A DNA stretch of 47,877 nt, taken from positions 16,909 through 64,785 of the forward strand of contig JAPLES010000044.1 in NCBI GenBank assembly GCA_026391075.1. Direction: 5' to 3'. The position numbers were made by a program, and so were the translations under genes. Position 1 is the stretch's first letter; the number at the start of each line of letters is the position of its first letter. Origin of the DNA: Bacteroidota bacterium (GTDB taxonomy: Bacteria; Bacteroidota; Bacteroidia; Chitinophagales; LD1). This document shows positions 8,392 through 17,134 of the stretch, one piece after another. A model generated the notes under the pieces. The model did not search any database. It was given only the letters and a program-made list of their open reading frames with translations, and was not told the DNA's origin.

Positions 8392-9900
8392 ATGAAAAAC
8401 ATAATCTTTAATAAACACTTTGCTTTCGCCACAATTGTGCTGATGGCATTTACCTTTTCTTCTTGCAAAAAAGGATTCGAAGAAATAAACAACGACCCAA
8501 ATAATCCGAAAGATGTCCCAACCAGTTATTACTTAACCGGAGCGCAAAAGGGATTAATGGATAACAATTGGGACCACTGGTGGGATGGTTCTGTAGGAAA
8601 TCAATTAGCACAATTTTGGTCTTCCAATCAATATACCTCTGAAAGCCGTTATCAGTTTCGCACCGGAATTACGAATTCGTATTGGAGATTGTTTTATGCA
8701 GGAGGAAATAACGATGCGCAAACTGCTGTAGGAGGTTTGGAGGAACTGCAAACCATTATCAACCTTTGCAAAGAAAATCCAGCTAAGTATTCTACCTATG
8801 GTTACCCGGCAAATCAAATAGCGGTGGCTACTATTTTAAAAGTATGGCAGCTGCAAATGATAACAGACACCTGGGGCGATGTGCCTTATAGTGAAGCACT
8901 TTTGGGAATTAAAAACACACAACCGAAGTACGATCGTCAGGAAGATATTTATACCGGTTTATTGGCCGAGTTGAATACTGCTTTATCAACTATGCAAACT
9001 TCGGAAGATGGACCAGCAGGCGATATGATTTACGGAGGGGACATGACTTTATGGGAAAAATTTGGTAATTCTTTGAAACTACGTGTAGCGATTAGAATGG
9101 CAGATAGAAAACCGGCAATTGCTGCTGCCGCTATTCAAGAAGCCGCTCCCGGTGCATTTTCCGATAATTCAGAGAGCGCTATTTTTTCCTATTTGTCGGC
9201 AGCTCCGAATACCAATTTACATTATTACGACTACGCTGACCAAGCAAGAAATGATTTTTGCGCTAGCAACACAATGGTTGATATAATGACCGGTCTAAAC
9301 GATCCGCGTATGCCTATTTATTATGATCCTGCTGCCAATTCATCAACTTTTGTAGGTGAAGTTTATGGATTAACCGAAGCTAATGGTGCTGGCACAGATG
9401 ATGGTGATGTTTCTCAAAGAGGTGCCGCTGTTTTAGCAGCGGATGCTCCAGGAGTATTTATGTCCTATGCTGAAGTGAAATTCATTTTAGCCGAAGCCGC
9501 TGAACGAGGTTTTGGTGTGGGTAATGCAAGTGCAGATTACGCAGACGGAATTGCGGCTTCCATGGATTTTTGGGGTGTAGCTCCAGGTGATGTTGCTACC
9601 TACCTTGCTCAACCAAGTGTAGACTACTCGACTGCACCAGGTACTTGGAAAGAAAAAATTGGCAAACAAAAATGGTTAGCACTTTACATGCAAGGCATTG
9701 AAGCATGGACAGAATGGAGAAGATTGGACTTTGGAATTCTTCAATTGCCGGCTGATGGAATTTTAGATGGATCAGGTATTCCATTGCGAATGAAATATCC
9801 TCTCGAGGAGCAAACGTTGAATGGCATTAGTTATGGCGCTGGTGTTGCAGCCCAAGGTGCCGATGCGCAAGAAACCAGAGTGTGGTGGGATATGAATTAA
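8392..9900 (+). CDS. SusD/RagB family nutrient-binding outer membrane lipoprotein
   Basis: The surface-exposed lipoprotein lid of the SusCD complex; 502 residues. A lipoprotein signal ends in FTFSSC with the acylated cysteine at about residue 25, followed by KKGFEEINNDPNNPKDVP, the opening typical of the SusD-like_2 subfamily. Further motifs of this group are LKVWQLQMITDTWGDVPYSEAL, a central YMSYAEVKFILAEAAERG-like helix (here FMSYAEVKF) and the C-terminal KQKWLALYMQGIEAWTEWRR. Stop codon and sequence are intact. It is cotranscribed with the SusC gene and is followed by a clear terminator. Confidence 0.93.
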   Translation: MKNIIFNKHFAFATIVLMAFTFSSCKKGFEEINNDPNNPKDVPTSYYLTGAQKGLMDNNWDHWWDGSVGNQLAQFWSSNQYTSESRYQFRTGITNSYWRLFYAGGNNDAQTAVGGLEELQTIINLCKENPAKYSTYGYPANQIAVATILKVWQLQMITDTWGDVPYSEALLGIKNTQPKYDRQEDIYTGLLAELNTALSTMQTSEDGPAGDMIYGGDMTLWEKFGNSLKLRVAIRMADRKPAIAAAAIQEAAPGAFSDNSESAIFSYLSAAPNTNLHYYDYADQARNDFCASNTMVDIMTGLNDPRMPIYYDPAANSSTFVGEVYGLTEANGAGTDDGDVSQRGAAVLAADAPGVFMSYAEVKFILAEAAERGFGVGNASADYADGIAASMDFWGVAPGDVATYLAQPSVDYSTAPGTWKEKIGKQKWLALYMQGIEAWTEWRRLDFGILQLPADGILDGSGIPLRMKYPLEEQTLNGISYGAGVAAQGADAQETRVWWDMN

Positions 9901-9926
9901 ATGAAAATTTATTTTTTGAATTGAAA

Positions 9927-9963
9927 AATCCTGTGGTTATAAATAGCCACAGGATTTTTTTTT
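9927..9963 (+). terminator. intrinsic terminator of the susCD operon
   Basis: A 10-bp stem (AATCCTGTGG at 9927-9936 with CCACAGGATT at 9947-9956) is followed by a run of T residues through 9963. Confidence 0.85.
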
Positions 9964-9985
9964 GATTTCACATGGCGAAATTTTT

Positions 9986-10387
9986 TTACCAAACAAAATT
10001 CACCTCCTGTTTAATATCAGGATGAATTGATTTTGCAACAGGGCAAGCAAGAGCTGCATTTTCAAGAATTGTTTTCTCTTTCTCTGAAAATTTATTTACG
10101 GGAAATTTCATTATGACTTGTATTTCAGAAATTCTGCGTGGGTTGCTCGCCATTATTTTTGTTACCTCAGCTTCGGTTCCTTTTAAATCAATTTGCATAT
10201 CGCGTGCTTTAATTCCCATAATTGAAATCATACAACTGCCTAGTGCGGTTACTACTAAATCAGTAGGTGAAAATGCCTGCGCCAACCCTTGATTATCGAG
10301 TGGTGCATCGGTAAGCACTTCGGTGCCGGAATAAATATGTGTCATCCGCGTGCGCAAATTTCCTTCGTAAATTATTTTTGCTGTCAT
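9986..10387 (-). CDS. OsmC family peroxiredoxin
   Basis: A small cytoplasmic thiol-dependent peroxidase of 133 residues, of the OsmC/Ohr superfamily, which reduces organic peroxides or hypohalites. The two reactive cysteines are present: C52 in ALGSCM and C115 in LACPVAKS. The N-terminal strand region (MTAKIIYEGNLRTRMTHIYSG) and the FSPTDLVVTALG motif are typical of the YhfA/OsmC-like branch. The ATG follows a TAnnTTCG -7 element about 40 nt upstream. It is divergent from the outer-membrane protein gene at 10456. There is no regulator nearby. Confidence 0.9.
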   Translation of the reverse strand: MTAKIIYEGNLRTRMTHIYSGTEVLTDAPLDNQGLAQAFSPTDLVVTALGSCMISIMGIKARDMQIDLKGTEAEVTKIMASNPRRISEIQVIMKFPVNKFSEKEKTILENAALACPVAKSIHPDIKQEVNFVW

Positions 10388-10420
10388 GTTGATTGGTTTA
10401 ACTAAGCCTGCAATTGTACC

Positions 10421-10448
10421 ATATTCTCGAATATACTTTGTAATATTG
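10421..10448. promoter_or_regulatory. divergent promoter region with dyad between osmC-like and OMP genes
   Basis: The minus-strand element TATATTCG (10435-10428) faces the osmC-like gene. The plus-strand element TAATATTG (10441-10448, one mismatch to TAnnTTTG) ends 7 nt before the ATG at 10456. The minus element overlaps a dyad ATATTC-TC-GAATAT at 10421-10434, which could be an operator. Confidence 0.45.
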
Positions 10449-10455
10449 GTTCACG

Positions 10456-11208
10456 ATGCTTCGCAAATTTTTAATCACTGGTTTTGTTTCACTCCTGATC
10501 AGTAATGCTCCTGCGCAAAATAAACTGCATCAGATTGATCCGCAAGATTATCAATACAAACACGAAGCATCGGGCGGGCTGCGTTTGCAAACAAATGGGT
10601 TTACTCTTTACGGTCAATTCGGTTGGATAAAAGATATTTATCGCACCCGTTTACTTCAGATTGATTACTCCTACTACATTGACTATCGTCAAAAACAAAT
10701 TAAAGCCGAGTCATCCACCAGTCGTAATTATATTTTCGGTTTTCAAAACAAGTTTCATGTAATACGCGTATCGGCCGGTGTAATGCAAAACATAGCAGAT
10801 AAAGCAAACAGAAACGGAGTGCGTTTGAGTTTTGTATTCTTTGGAGGTTTCTCACTCGGTTTATTAAAACCTTATTACCTCGACATAAAACATAATACTG
10901 ATGCGGGCCCAGTAATTACGCATGAGCGTTTTTCTTCTGCCACCGAAAATTTGTTTCTGAATCGAGATTCTATTGCAGGTGCCTCACCTATTCGTTATGG
11001 GCTTGGGCAAATAGAACCTGTGCCGGGTGTAAATTTGAGAGCAAGTTTAAATTTTGATTGGGGAACCAAAGATGCGGCAGTAAAATCGCTTGAAGCAGGT
11101 GTGCTGCTTGATTTGTATTACAAGCGAATACCTATTATGATAAACAACAACAACCGCTTTTATCAAATTGCCCTTTATCTATCTGTGCACTTCGGAAAAC
11201 GTTGGTAG
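10456..11208 (+). CDS. putative outer membrane beta-barrel protein, hypothetical
   Basis: A 250-residue protein with a signal peptide (LRKFLITGFVSLLISNAPAQ). The remainder is rich in alternating aromatic/polar strands (LRLQTNGFTLYGQFG, LLQIDYSYYIDYRQK, IALYLSVHFGKRW) and ends with an aromatic residue, as barrel proteins do. It resembles uncharacterised Bacteroidota outer-membrane proteins; I cannot assign a substrate or function. The start ATG is only 7 nt from a -7-like element. It is convergent with ribBA, with a 25-nt gap. Confidence 0.6.
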   Translation: MLRKFLITGFVSLLISNAPAQNKLHQIDPQDYQYKHEASGGLRLQTNGFTLYGQFGWIKDIYRTRLLQIDYSYYIDYRQKQIKAESSTSRNYIFGFQNKFHVIRVSAGVMQNIADKANRNGVRLSFVFFGGFSLGLLKPYYLDIKHNTDAGPVITHERFSSATENLFLNRDSIAGASPIRYGLGQIEPVPGVNLRASLNFDWGTKDAAVKSLEAGVLLDLYYKRIPIMINNNNRFYQIALYLSVHFGKRW

Positions 11209-11233
11209 AAAAGTGTATACGCTAAAACATAGC

Positions 11234-12448
11234 CTATTTTTTCTTCTTCTTTAAAATATCATGCCCGCCTTTTTTTCTTTTGGTTTCCAGATATTTTTTG
11301 TTGTACTTGTTAGGCTCGGTTTCTACCGAAACATTTTCTACAATTTCTAAACCATAACCAATTAAGCCCACTCGCTTTTTCGGGTTGTTAGTCATCAATT
11401 TCATTTTAGTAATGCCCAAGTCGCGCAAAATTTGCGCCCCTACACCGTAGTCGCGCGCATCCATAGGTAAACCAAGATGAAGATTGGCTTCGTAAGTATC
11501 GTAGCCCTGCTCTTGCAATTGATAAGCGCGTAGTTTATTGAGTAAGCCAATACCCCTTCCCTCCTGCTGCATATACAATACCACGCCCTTGCCGTGTTGC
11601 TCAATTGTTTTTAAAGCGGCAGCCAATTGGTCTCCACAATCGCACCGCAACGAGCCAAGGATATCGCCTGTTAAACAGGAAGAATGAACGCGAACCAAAA
11701 CAGGTTCGTTTTTTTTCCAGGTGCCTTTTATAATTGCAAGGTGTGGTTCATTAGCGCCTGCTTGTGAGTAAGCCCGCACTTTAAATTTTCCGTACTTCGA
11801 AGGCATATCAACTTCCACTTCGCGTTTAATTAAGCTATCGTGTTTCATACGATACTCAATCAAATCTTTGATGGAAATAATTTTGAGTTTATGTTTTTTA
11901 GCAATGGTAAGCAACTCAGGTAAGCGAGCCATGGAACCATCTTCATTCATTACCTCCACCAATACTCCTGCTTCTTCAAAACCTGCCATACGCGCCAAGT
12001 CAATGGTAGCTTCGGTATGACCTGCTCTGCGCAACACGCCACCGGTTTTTGCTCGTAGCGGAAAAATATGCCCCGGTCGTGCAAAGTCTTCGGGCTTCGC
12101 ATTTTTGTGAACAAGTTGCTGAACAGTTTTTGCACGGTCCGTAGCCGAAATACCCGTAGTGCAACCGTGTCCAAGCAAGTCGACCGAGACCGTAAATGCT
12201 GTTTCGTGATTCGAAGAATTTTTTTGCACCATCGGATGTAAGTCCAACGAATCGCAAAGGTCTTCGCTCATAGGCATACAAATTAATCCTCGACCTACAG
12301 TTGCCATAAAGTTGATGATTTGCGGAGTTACATTTCGAGCAGCGGTAATAAAATCACCTTCGTTTTCACGGTCTTCATCATCAACTACAATAATAAGTTT
12401 GCCGTTCTTAATTTCTTTAATGGCTTCAGGAATAGTGTTCAGTTTCAT
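11234..12448 (-). CDS. ribBA: bifunctional 3,4-dihydroxy-2-butanone-4-phosphate synthase/GTP cyclohydrolase II
   Basis: This enzyme catalyses both entry reactions of riboflavin synthesis; 404 residues. The N-terminal RibB domain (about 1-200) contains [11 protein letters not shown] and the [13 protein letters not shown] segment. The C-terminal RibA domain (about 210-395) contains the zinc-binding [40 protein letters not shown] and [18 protein letters not shown]. Both active-site sets are present, so both activities are expected. The C-terminus is a lysine-rich tail ([13 protein letters not shown]). No other rib gene is nearby, and the 62-nt upstream gap is too short for an FMN riboswitch. Confidence 0.95.
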   Translation of the reverse strand: MKLNTIPEAIKEIKNGKLIIVVDDEDRENEGDFITAARNVTPQIINFMATVGRGLICMPMSEDLCDSLDLHPMVQKNSSNHETAFTVSVDLLGHGCTTGISATDRAKTVQQLVHKNAKPEDFARPGHIFPLRAKTGGVLRRAGHTEATIDLARMAGFEEAGVLVEVMNEDGSMARLPELLTIAKKHKLKIISIKDLIEYRMKHDSLIKREVEVDMPSKYGKFKVRAYSQAGANEPHLAIIKGTWKKNEPVLVRVHSSCLTGDILGSLRCDCGDQLAAALKTIEQHGKGVVLYMQQEGRGIGLLNKLRAYQLQEQGYDTYEANLHLGLPMDARDYGVGAQILRDLGITKMKLMTNNPKKRVGLIGYGLEIVENVSVETEPNKYNKKYLETKRKKGGHDILKKKKK

Positions 12449-12510
12449 TTGTAGATTACAGGTTATAGGTTGAAGATTGCGGGTATAAAATTTCTATTTC
12501 AGTTTTGCCT

Positions 12511-13686
12511 TTAAATATTTCTTTCTGTTCTGTTCCATGCGTTTGTTTCAACTCCCTTTACAAAAACAAAAAATCCTTTTGCAAGTGCAAGATTCATGAT
12601 AATAAAGTAAGAAGCAAAACGAAGTAGCGATAAATGCAGATTTATTTTTTTGAAAACAGAATCAATAATTGGAGAGAGAAATAAAAAGCATTGCAATAAA
12701 AAGGTGCATTGGTAGAAGACGTTAAGCTGAGTAAGAAAAAAATTAGAAACAAAAGCCAAGAGTAAAAAGAAAGGACCGCACCAGCGAATTACTTTATGTG
12801 ATAGAAAACAAAACGACACAGCATTGAAACGAAATAGTTGTTTCCAATAAACCGAAAGGTTTTGAAAATTACCTGCCTGCATTCGTGTTTTACGGTTGAA
12901 CTCATTCTCTATTTCGTTCGAAACATCCTCGTAGCAAACTGAATTTAACTCGAGAATGGCGCATTTATTTTTCGCAATCACATTCATGCTTAAATAAAAA
13001 TCATCTACGATAAATTTTTCAGGAATCGGCTTCCAACAATCAGCACGCAAAGCGTAGCCTCCACCAAATGCTCCCATCATTGTTCCCCAATTTAAACCCT
13101 CGAGATATTTAATGCTGTTTTCGCGTTGTATGTAACTGGTTTCCTGAAATGAGATTCCATCCTTTCTAAGTCCTTTGTTCAAAATATTTGCTCCAACCAA
13201 TGAAATACTTTCGTTCTTAAAATGCTTTACCATTTCGTAAATGGTATTGACATCAAAAAAAACATTGGCATCGGTAAACAGAAGAACATCCGTTGATTTA
13301 TTTGTTATGCTTTCTACTTCCAACATCAGTTTATTCAACACGTTAGGTTTGCCGTTTCTGCCTTCGTAATTAAAGAACTTGACAGAAGTAAACTGTTGAA
13401 CAATAGAATTGGTTTTATCGGTCGAATTATCGGAGCCGATATAAACGTGAAGTTTATGCAAAGGATAAGAAGTAGAAAAAACACTCTCCAGTTTTTGCTT
13501 AATCACTTTTTCTTCGTTATAAACTGCCATTAGCAAAAATACATTGGGCAAATCAGAATCAGTCGAAGAGAAAATAACTGAGTTGGGTTTCTTTCCTTTT
13601 GAAAATACATTCAACAATAACGGAAACACCACGTATGAATGAAACATGGTAAGCGCGCAAAACCAAAAAAGAAAAACTAAAATCAT
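12511..13686 (-). CDS. membrane-anchored glycosyltransferase family 2 protein
   Basis: A 391-residue inverting GT2 enzyme. An N-terminal membrane helix (ILVFLFWFCALTMFHSYVV) is followed by the GT-A domain with FLLMAVYNEEKVI (about 50-62), YIGSDNSTDKT (about 82-92) and the acidic metal site TDAN (138-141). About four C-terminal hydrophobic segments (290-385) anchor it and may help export the polymer. Overall this resembles processive or ICA-type cell-surface polysaccharide synthases. Its ATG overlaps the stop of the upstream GT4 gene by 4 nt (ATGA), so the two are translationally coupled. The acceptor is unknown. Confidence 0.8.
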   Translation of the reverse strand: MILVFLFWFCALTMFHSYVVFPLLLNVFSKGKKPNSVIFSSTDSDLPNVFLLMAVYNEEKVIKQKLESVFSTSYPLHKLHVYIGSDNSTDKTNSIVQQFTSVKFFNYEGRNGKPNVLNKLMLEVESITNKSTDVLLFTDANVFFDVNTIYEMVKHFKNESISLVGANILNKGLRKDGISFQETSYIQRENSIKYLEGLNWGTMMGAFGGGYALRADCWKPIPEKFIVDDFYLSMNVIAKNKCAILELNSVCYEDVSNEIENEFNRKTRMQAGNFQNLSVYWKQLFRFNAVSFCFLSHKVIRWCGPFFLLLAFVSNFFLTQLNVFYQCTFLLQCFLFLSPIIDSVFKKINLHLSLLRFASYFIIMNLALAKGFFVFVKGVETNAWNRTERNI

Positions 13687-14900
13687 AGTTGTTGACGATA
13701 AAAAGCAGTCAGCTTATCAAATACTTTTTTATTCTGGAAATTTTCGAGTGCGAATTTATGCGCATTCTTCGCAATTCTTTCTCGATAGGCAACATCGTTT
13801 AAACATTTCCCGATTTTTATAATGAACTCATGTGCATTATCTGCAATCAAAATATTTTCTCCGTCAGTTAAACCTAATCCCTCAGCCGCTATAGTGGTGG
13901 CCACAATACATTTACCCAATGCCATACCTTCCAATATTTTAATTCTTATTCCGCTTCCCGAAATGATAGGAACAATCATCAACCCGCCATCGAGAATAAA
14001 TTTTTTTGCATCAGGCACTTCGCCAATTGGCAACAGTTTATTTGTTTTGAGCGCTTTCATTTTTTCGCTCATTTTTTTTCCTGCAATTACAAATTTCAAT
14101 TCAGGAAAGTTGGATGAAAGTTTATGCCACACCTCTGCGATAAACCAATCTACTCCTTGTTCATTCGGCATCCAATCAAATGAACCTATGAAGAATAAAG
14201 GATTTACTTCTGCATTTCCTTGGTCGCATACATTGGCTATATCCATACTTGCCGGCACTACCATTGTTTTTGCCTGAGGGCAAAAGTTTTTAATCGTTTG
14301 TTCATCATCTCTACTAATCGTCATCGTCATATCGGTTTGTTCCAAAGCAGCATACTCAAAATTGCTCAATCGTTTGGCTTGCAAATTCACGTACCATTTT
14401 TTAAAAAGATTGGTTGTGTTTTCGGCTATTCGTTTCCATACGATATGCTCTACATTATGCGCGCGCATAGAAACAAAAGCATGGGAAAATTTTCGAACAG
14501 TAGGTATATAAAGTGCCGGTGGTAATCCATCAACATGCACTACATTGAAATTATTTTGCTGAAGAAGTTCCTTTAGTTTCTCATCAAAAATTTTCGATTT
14601 AAATCTTTCCGTTACATACGATTCAGATTTAAAAAGATTTAGAAACGCATGAAATGGTTTAATTCTATTGTCTACATAAACCTCCTGTAGCGTTGCATAT
14701 TTCAATAATGAATCTTGCAGCAAATTTCGCTCAACAAAATGTTTTGCAGTATTCATAGCAAGTACAGTTACCTCCGCACCGCTTTCAGCATAACCCTTTA
14801 TAAAACTGAAAGTGCCAATAGCACCTCCATCGTTTAGCGGAAAAGGGATTCTATTCAACAATATCAAAACACGAAGTTTGCCTGAGGTAGAAACAGTCAT
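13683..14900 (-). CDS. glycosyltransferase family 4/1 protein
   Basis: A retaining GT-B-fold glycosyltransferase of 405 residues, probably acting on a lipid-linked or surface glycan. Evidence is the N-terminal LRVLILLNRIPFPLNDGGAIG nucleotide-fold loop, HVDGLPPALYIP, and the C-terminal donor-binding region (FIGSFDWMPNEQGVDWF, then SGSGIRIKILEGMALGKCIV with the conserved Glu and ATTIAAEGL). The frame extends to a TTG at 14933, but that overlaps the promoter, and the ATG at 14900 after AAGAAGAA is preferred. It is cotranscribed with the downstream GT2 gene and divergent from another GT2 gene. Confidence 0.8.
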   Translation of the reverse strand: MTVSTSGKLRVLILLNRIPFPLNDGGAIGTFSFIKGYAESGAEVTVLAMNTAKHFVERNLLQDSLLKYATLQEVYVDNRIKPFHAFLNLFKSESYVTERFKSKIFDEKLKELLQQNNFNVVHVDGLPPALYIPTVRKFSHAFVSMRAHNVEHIVWKRIAENTTNLFKKWYVNLQAKRLSNFEYAALEQTDMTMTISRDDEQTIKNFCPQAKTMVVPASMDIANVCDQGNAEVNPLFFIGSFDWMPNEQGVDWFIAEVWHKLSSNFPELKFVIAGKKMSEKMKALKTNKLLPIGEVPDAKKFILDGGLMIVPIISGSGIRIKILEGMALGKCIVATTIAAEGLGLTDGENILIADNAHEFIIKIGKCLNDVAYRERIAKNAHKFALENFQNKKVFDKLTAFYRQQL

Positions 14901-14909
14901 TTCTTCTTT

Positions 14910-14929
14910 TAGATTTGCGCGCGAATGTA
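14910..14929. promoter_or_regulatory. interlocked divergent -7 elements in a 20-nt palindrome
   Basis: The sequence TAGATTTGCGCGCGAATGTA carries a plus-strand -7 element TAGATTTG (14910-14917, exact match to TAnnTTTG). It also carries a minus-strand TACATTCG (14929-14922, one mismatch). Sixteen of 20 positions are symmetric. The plus element serves the GT2 gene at 14989 and the minus one the GT4 gene ending at 14900. RNA polymerase could occupy only one at a time. Confidence 0.55.
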
Positions 14930-14988
14930 GCAATTTGAAAATTTGGGAATTCGCACTTCCCCTTTTCGTTTTTCGTAATTACCAACTG

Positions 14989-15726
14989 ATGTATAACAAC
15001 AAAAAAGTAGTCGTAGTTCTTCCGGCTTATAACGCAGAAAAAACTTTAGAACAAACCTTGCGCGAAGTTCCCATGAATGTGGTGGACGAATTGATTTTGG
15101 TAGACGATGCCAGCAAGGACGGTACGTTCGGCAAAGCGAAACAACTAGGAGTTCACCATGTTATAAAGCACGAAAAAAATAAAGGTTACGGTGGAAATCA
15201 AAAAACCTGTTACACTAAAGCTTTGGAAATAGGTGCCGATATTGTAGTAATGCTTCATCCCGATTACCAATACACTCCTAAACTTTTAACAGCCATGATT
15301 TCGATTATTGGCAATGAAGTTTACCCGGTCGTTTTTGGTTCGCGCATTTTAGGCGGTGGTGCTTTAAAAGGCGGAATGCCGATGTATAAATATGTTTTCA
15401 ATCGTTTTCTTACGCTTACTCAGAATATTCTACTTGGTGAAAAACTTTCGGAATACCATACGGGATATCGTGCTTTTAATCGCGAAGTGCTTACTTCTAT
15501 CAAGTTCATGAGCAACAGCGATGATTTTGTTTTCGACAATCAAATGGTGTCGCAAATTTTTTACAAGAATTTCGAAATTGGCGAAGTAACATGTCCTACT
15601 AAATATTTTGAAGGAGCAAGCTCTATTAATTTTAGTCGCAGCGTAACGTATGGTTTGGGTTGTTTACAGGTTTCGTTGCTTCATCGTTTATGCAAATTGG
15701 GAATTTTGAAAAGTGATTTGTATTAA
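14989..15726 (+). CDS. glycosyltransferase family 2 protein, polyprenyl-phosphate sugar synthase-like
   Basis: A 245-residue GT-A enzyme resembling dolichol/polyprenol-phosphate mannosyl- or glucosyltransferases. Motifs are KVVVVLPAYNAEKTL at the start, ELILVDDASKDGT, KGYGGNQKTCY, the metal-site region VVMLHPDYQY, and SEYHTGYRAFNREVL. It has no clear membrane helices, unlike GtrB-type enzymes, so it probably works at the membrane surface to charge a lipid carrier. The open frame reaches back to 14812, but that part runs through the neighbouring gene; the ATG at 14989 directly before YNNKKVVVV is the right start. The TPR-like gene begins 9 nt after its stop. Confidence 0.82.
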   Translation: MYNNKKVVVVLPAYNAEKTLEQTLREVPMNVVDELILVDDASKDGTFGKAKQLGVHHVIKHEKNKGYGGNQKTCYTKALEIGADIVVMLHPDYQYTPKLLTAMISIIGNEVYPVVFGSRILGGGALKGGMPMYKYVFNRFLTLTQNILLGEKLSEYHTGYRAFNREVLTSIKFMSNSDDFVFDNQMVSQIFYKNFEIGEVTCPTKYFEGASSINFSRSVTYGLGCLQVSLLHRLCKLGILKSDLY

Positions 15727-15735
15727 TTTCATACG

Positions 15736-16641
15736 GTGCTACAGAATATCAACAGAGAAAATTTTTATCAAACCTTAAACAGGTTTTCTACACCTGAATT
15801 AGAAAATCTGATTCAGAAGTTCCCGTACTTCCATCAGGCGCATTTGCTGCTTGCAAAAAAGTATCAGCAGGAAAGCAGCTCGAAGTTTGATGAGCAACTC
15901 CAGTTAGCAGCACTTTATACGCAAGACAGAGATTTGCTTTTCGCCATTTTCAACGAAACAAATATCTCTGCTCCTGTTTCAATTGTTCAACCTATTCCTA
16001 TTGTCGAGGAAGAAGTAATTTCAGAAAAAAAAGAAATAATAATTGAAGAAGAAATCTTGCTTCCTGAACCGGTAATCGAAACTTCGCCTGTTGAAGAAGC
16101 CGTTGAAGAATTAGAGCAACTGAAAGAAGAAGAAATTTTATTAGAAGCTCAAACAGTAGAAACAGTTGATACAACCGTTGAAGAAGAATTTATAGCCGAA
16201 GAAAAATTCAATGTAAGTGAGCTGCATACTTTTGACGAATGGCTTAAAGCATTTGGTCAAAAAGAAACTCTCAAAATTGAATTTATCCAGGAAGAAATTC
16301 CAACAGAACCCGAGAAGCAGGATGAAGAACTCGACAAAATTATTTTGCAGAACGCTGCCGTTCATTTGCATGAGTTAGTAGAAAGCGAATCGAATTATTC
16401 CAAAGGATTAAATGCGTTTATAGAAGAGCAGAAACAAAAACATAAACCGTCTGAAACCAAAGTTCCTCATAACGAAAACGAAATGAGTGCTGATATGGTG
16501 ACAGAAACTTTAGCTAAACTTTACGAGGCACAAAAAAAGTATCAGAAAGCAATTCGTGCCTATGAAGTGCTTGCGTTAAAATATCCCGAAAAAAATGATT
16601 TCTTTGCCGCCCGAATTATTCAACTGAAAAACCTTATCTAA
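15736..16641 (+). CDS. TPR-like hypothetical protein upstream of secG
   Basis: A 301-residue cytoplasmic protein without a signal peptide. The N-terminus is helical (INRENFYQTLNRF, then ELENLIQKFPYFHQAHLLLAKKY). The middle (about 85-210) is very rich in Glu with low complexity. The C-terminus has one clear TPR-like pair (ETLAKLYEAQKKYQKAIRAYEVLALKYPEK). This conserved Bacteroidota protein is often found beside secG, as here (2-nt gap), which suggests a link to envelope biogenesis, but no function is known to me. The start is GTG at 15736, 9 nt after the preceding gene. Confidence 0.65.
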   Translation: MLQNINRENFYQTLNRFSTPELENLIQKFPYFHQAHLLLAKKYQQESSSKFDEQLQLAALYTQDRDLLFAIFNETNISAPVSIVQPIPIVEEEVISEKKEIIIEEEILLPEPVIETSPVEEAVEELEQLKEEEILLEAQTVETVDTTVEEEFIAEEKFNVSELHTFDEWLKAFGQKETLKIEFIQEEIPTEPEKQDEELDKIILQNAAVHLHELVESESNYSKGLNAFIEEQKQKHKPSETKVPHNENEMSADMVTETLAKLYEAQKKYQKAIRAYEVLALKYPEKNDFFAARIIQLKNLI

Positions 16642-16643
16642 TC

Positions 16644-16982
16644 ATGTACGCTTTCGTTACCATTCTTGTTATCATAGTTTGTGTGCTCCTAGGAGCAACT
16701 GTATTAATCCAAAATCCTAAAGGCGGTGGCTTAAATGCCTCTATGAGCGGTGTAGGTCAGCAATTGCTGGGTGCAAGACGCTCTACTGATGTAATTGAAA
16801 AACTTACCTGGGGATTTGCCTTGGCTCTTTTAGTTTTTTGTCTTTCGACTTCTTTCTTTGTAGAGAAAGGAAAGACTGCTAAAAAAGATGTGGTTCAAAA
16901 ATCGGAAATTGAACAAATGCAAAATAAGCAGCCGTTTAATCGTCTACCCGCTGGAGGAAACAAACCTGAGCCAACCAAATAA
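16644..16982 (+). CDS. secG: preprotein translocase subunit SecG
   Basis: A small membrane subunit of the SecYEG translocon; 112 residues. It has the two-helix SecG topology: TILVIIVCVLLGATVLIQNPKGGGL (first helix plus the conserved NPKGGG loop), then a polar GVGQQLLGARRSTDVIEKLTW linker and the second helix FALALLVFCLSTSFF. The C-terminal extension is Lys/Pro-rich. It follows the TPR-like gene with a 2-nt gap, so they form an operon. A hairpin terminator follows. Confidence 0.92.
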   Translation: MYAFVTILVIIVCVLLGATVLIQNPKGGGLNASMSGVGQQLLGARRSTDVIEKLTWGFALALLVFCLSTSFFVEKGKTAKKDVVQKSEIEQMQNKQPFNRLPAGGNKPEPTK

Positions 16983-16999
16983 AAAATATTTTTTTCCCG

Positions 17000-17033
17000 T
17001 AAAGGCATCTATCTAACAAGGCAGATGCCTTTA
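17000..17033 (+). terminator. hairpin terminator after secG
   Basis: A perfect 11-bp stem (TAAAGGCATCT at 17000-17010, AGATGCCTTTA at 17023-17033) followed by a T-rich but imperfect tail. Confidence 0.7.
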
Positions 17034-17096
17034 TTATTTCCACACCTTTAAATTATTTTGTGAGAAACGTGTTAATGATAATTCCGTTTCAAAATT

Positions 17097-17104
17097 TATT
17101 TTCG
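17097..17104 (+). promoter_or_regulatory. -7 element TATTTTCG of the small lipoprotein pair
   Basis: A TAnnTTCG variant 30 nt upstream of the ATG at 17135. The same variant precedes several other genes in this window. Confidence 0.45.
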
Positions 17105-17134
17105 CTTCATTAAATAACAAAAACAAAAATCATT

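Noticed and set aside
12449-12510. FMN riboswitch upstream of ribBA
   Set aside because: Only 62 nt separate it from the neighbouring gene, and no FMN aptamer motifs are visible.
14812-14988. Upstream extension of the GT2 gene at 14989
   Set aside because: The extra 59 residues overlap the GT4 gene on the other strand and the promoter palindrome, and match no family sequence.
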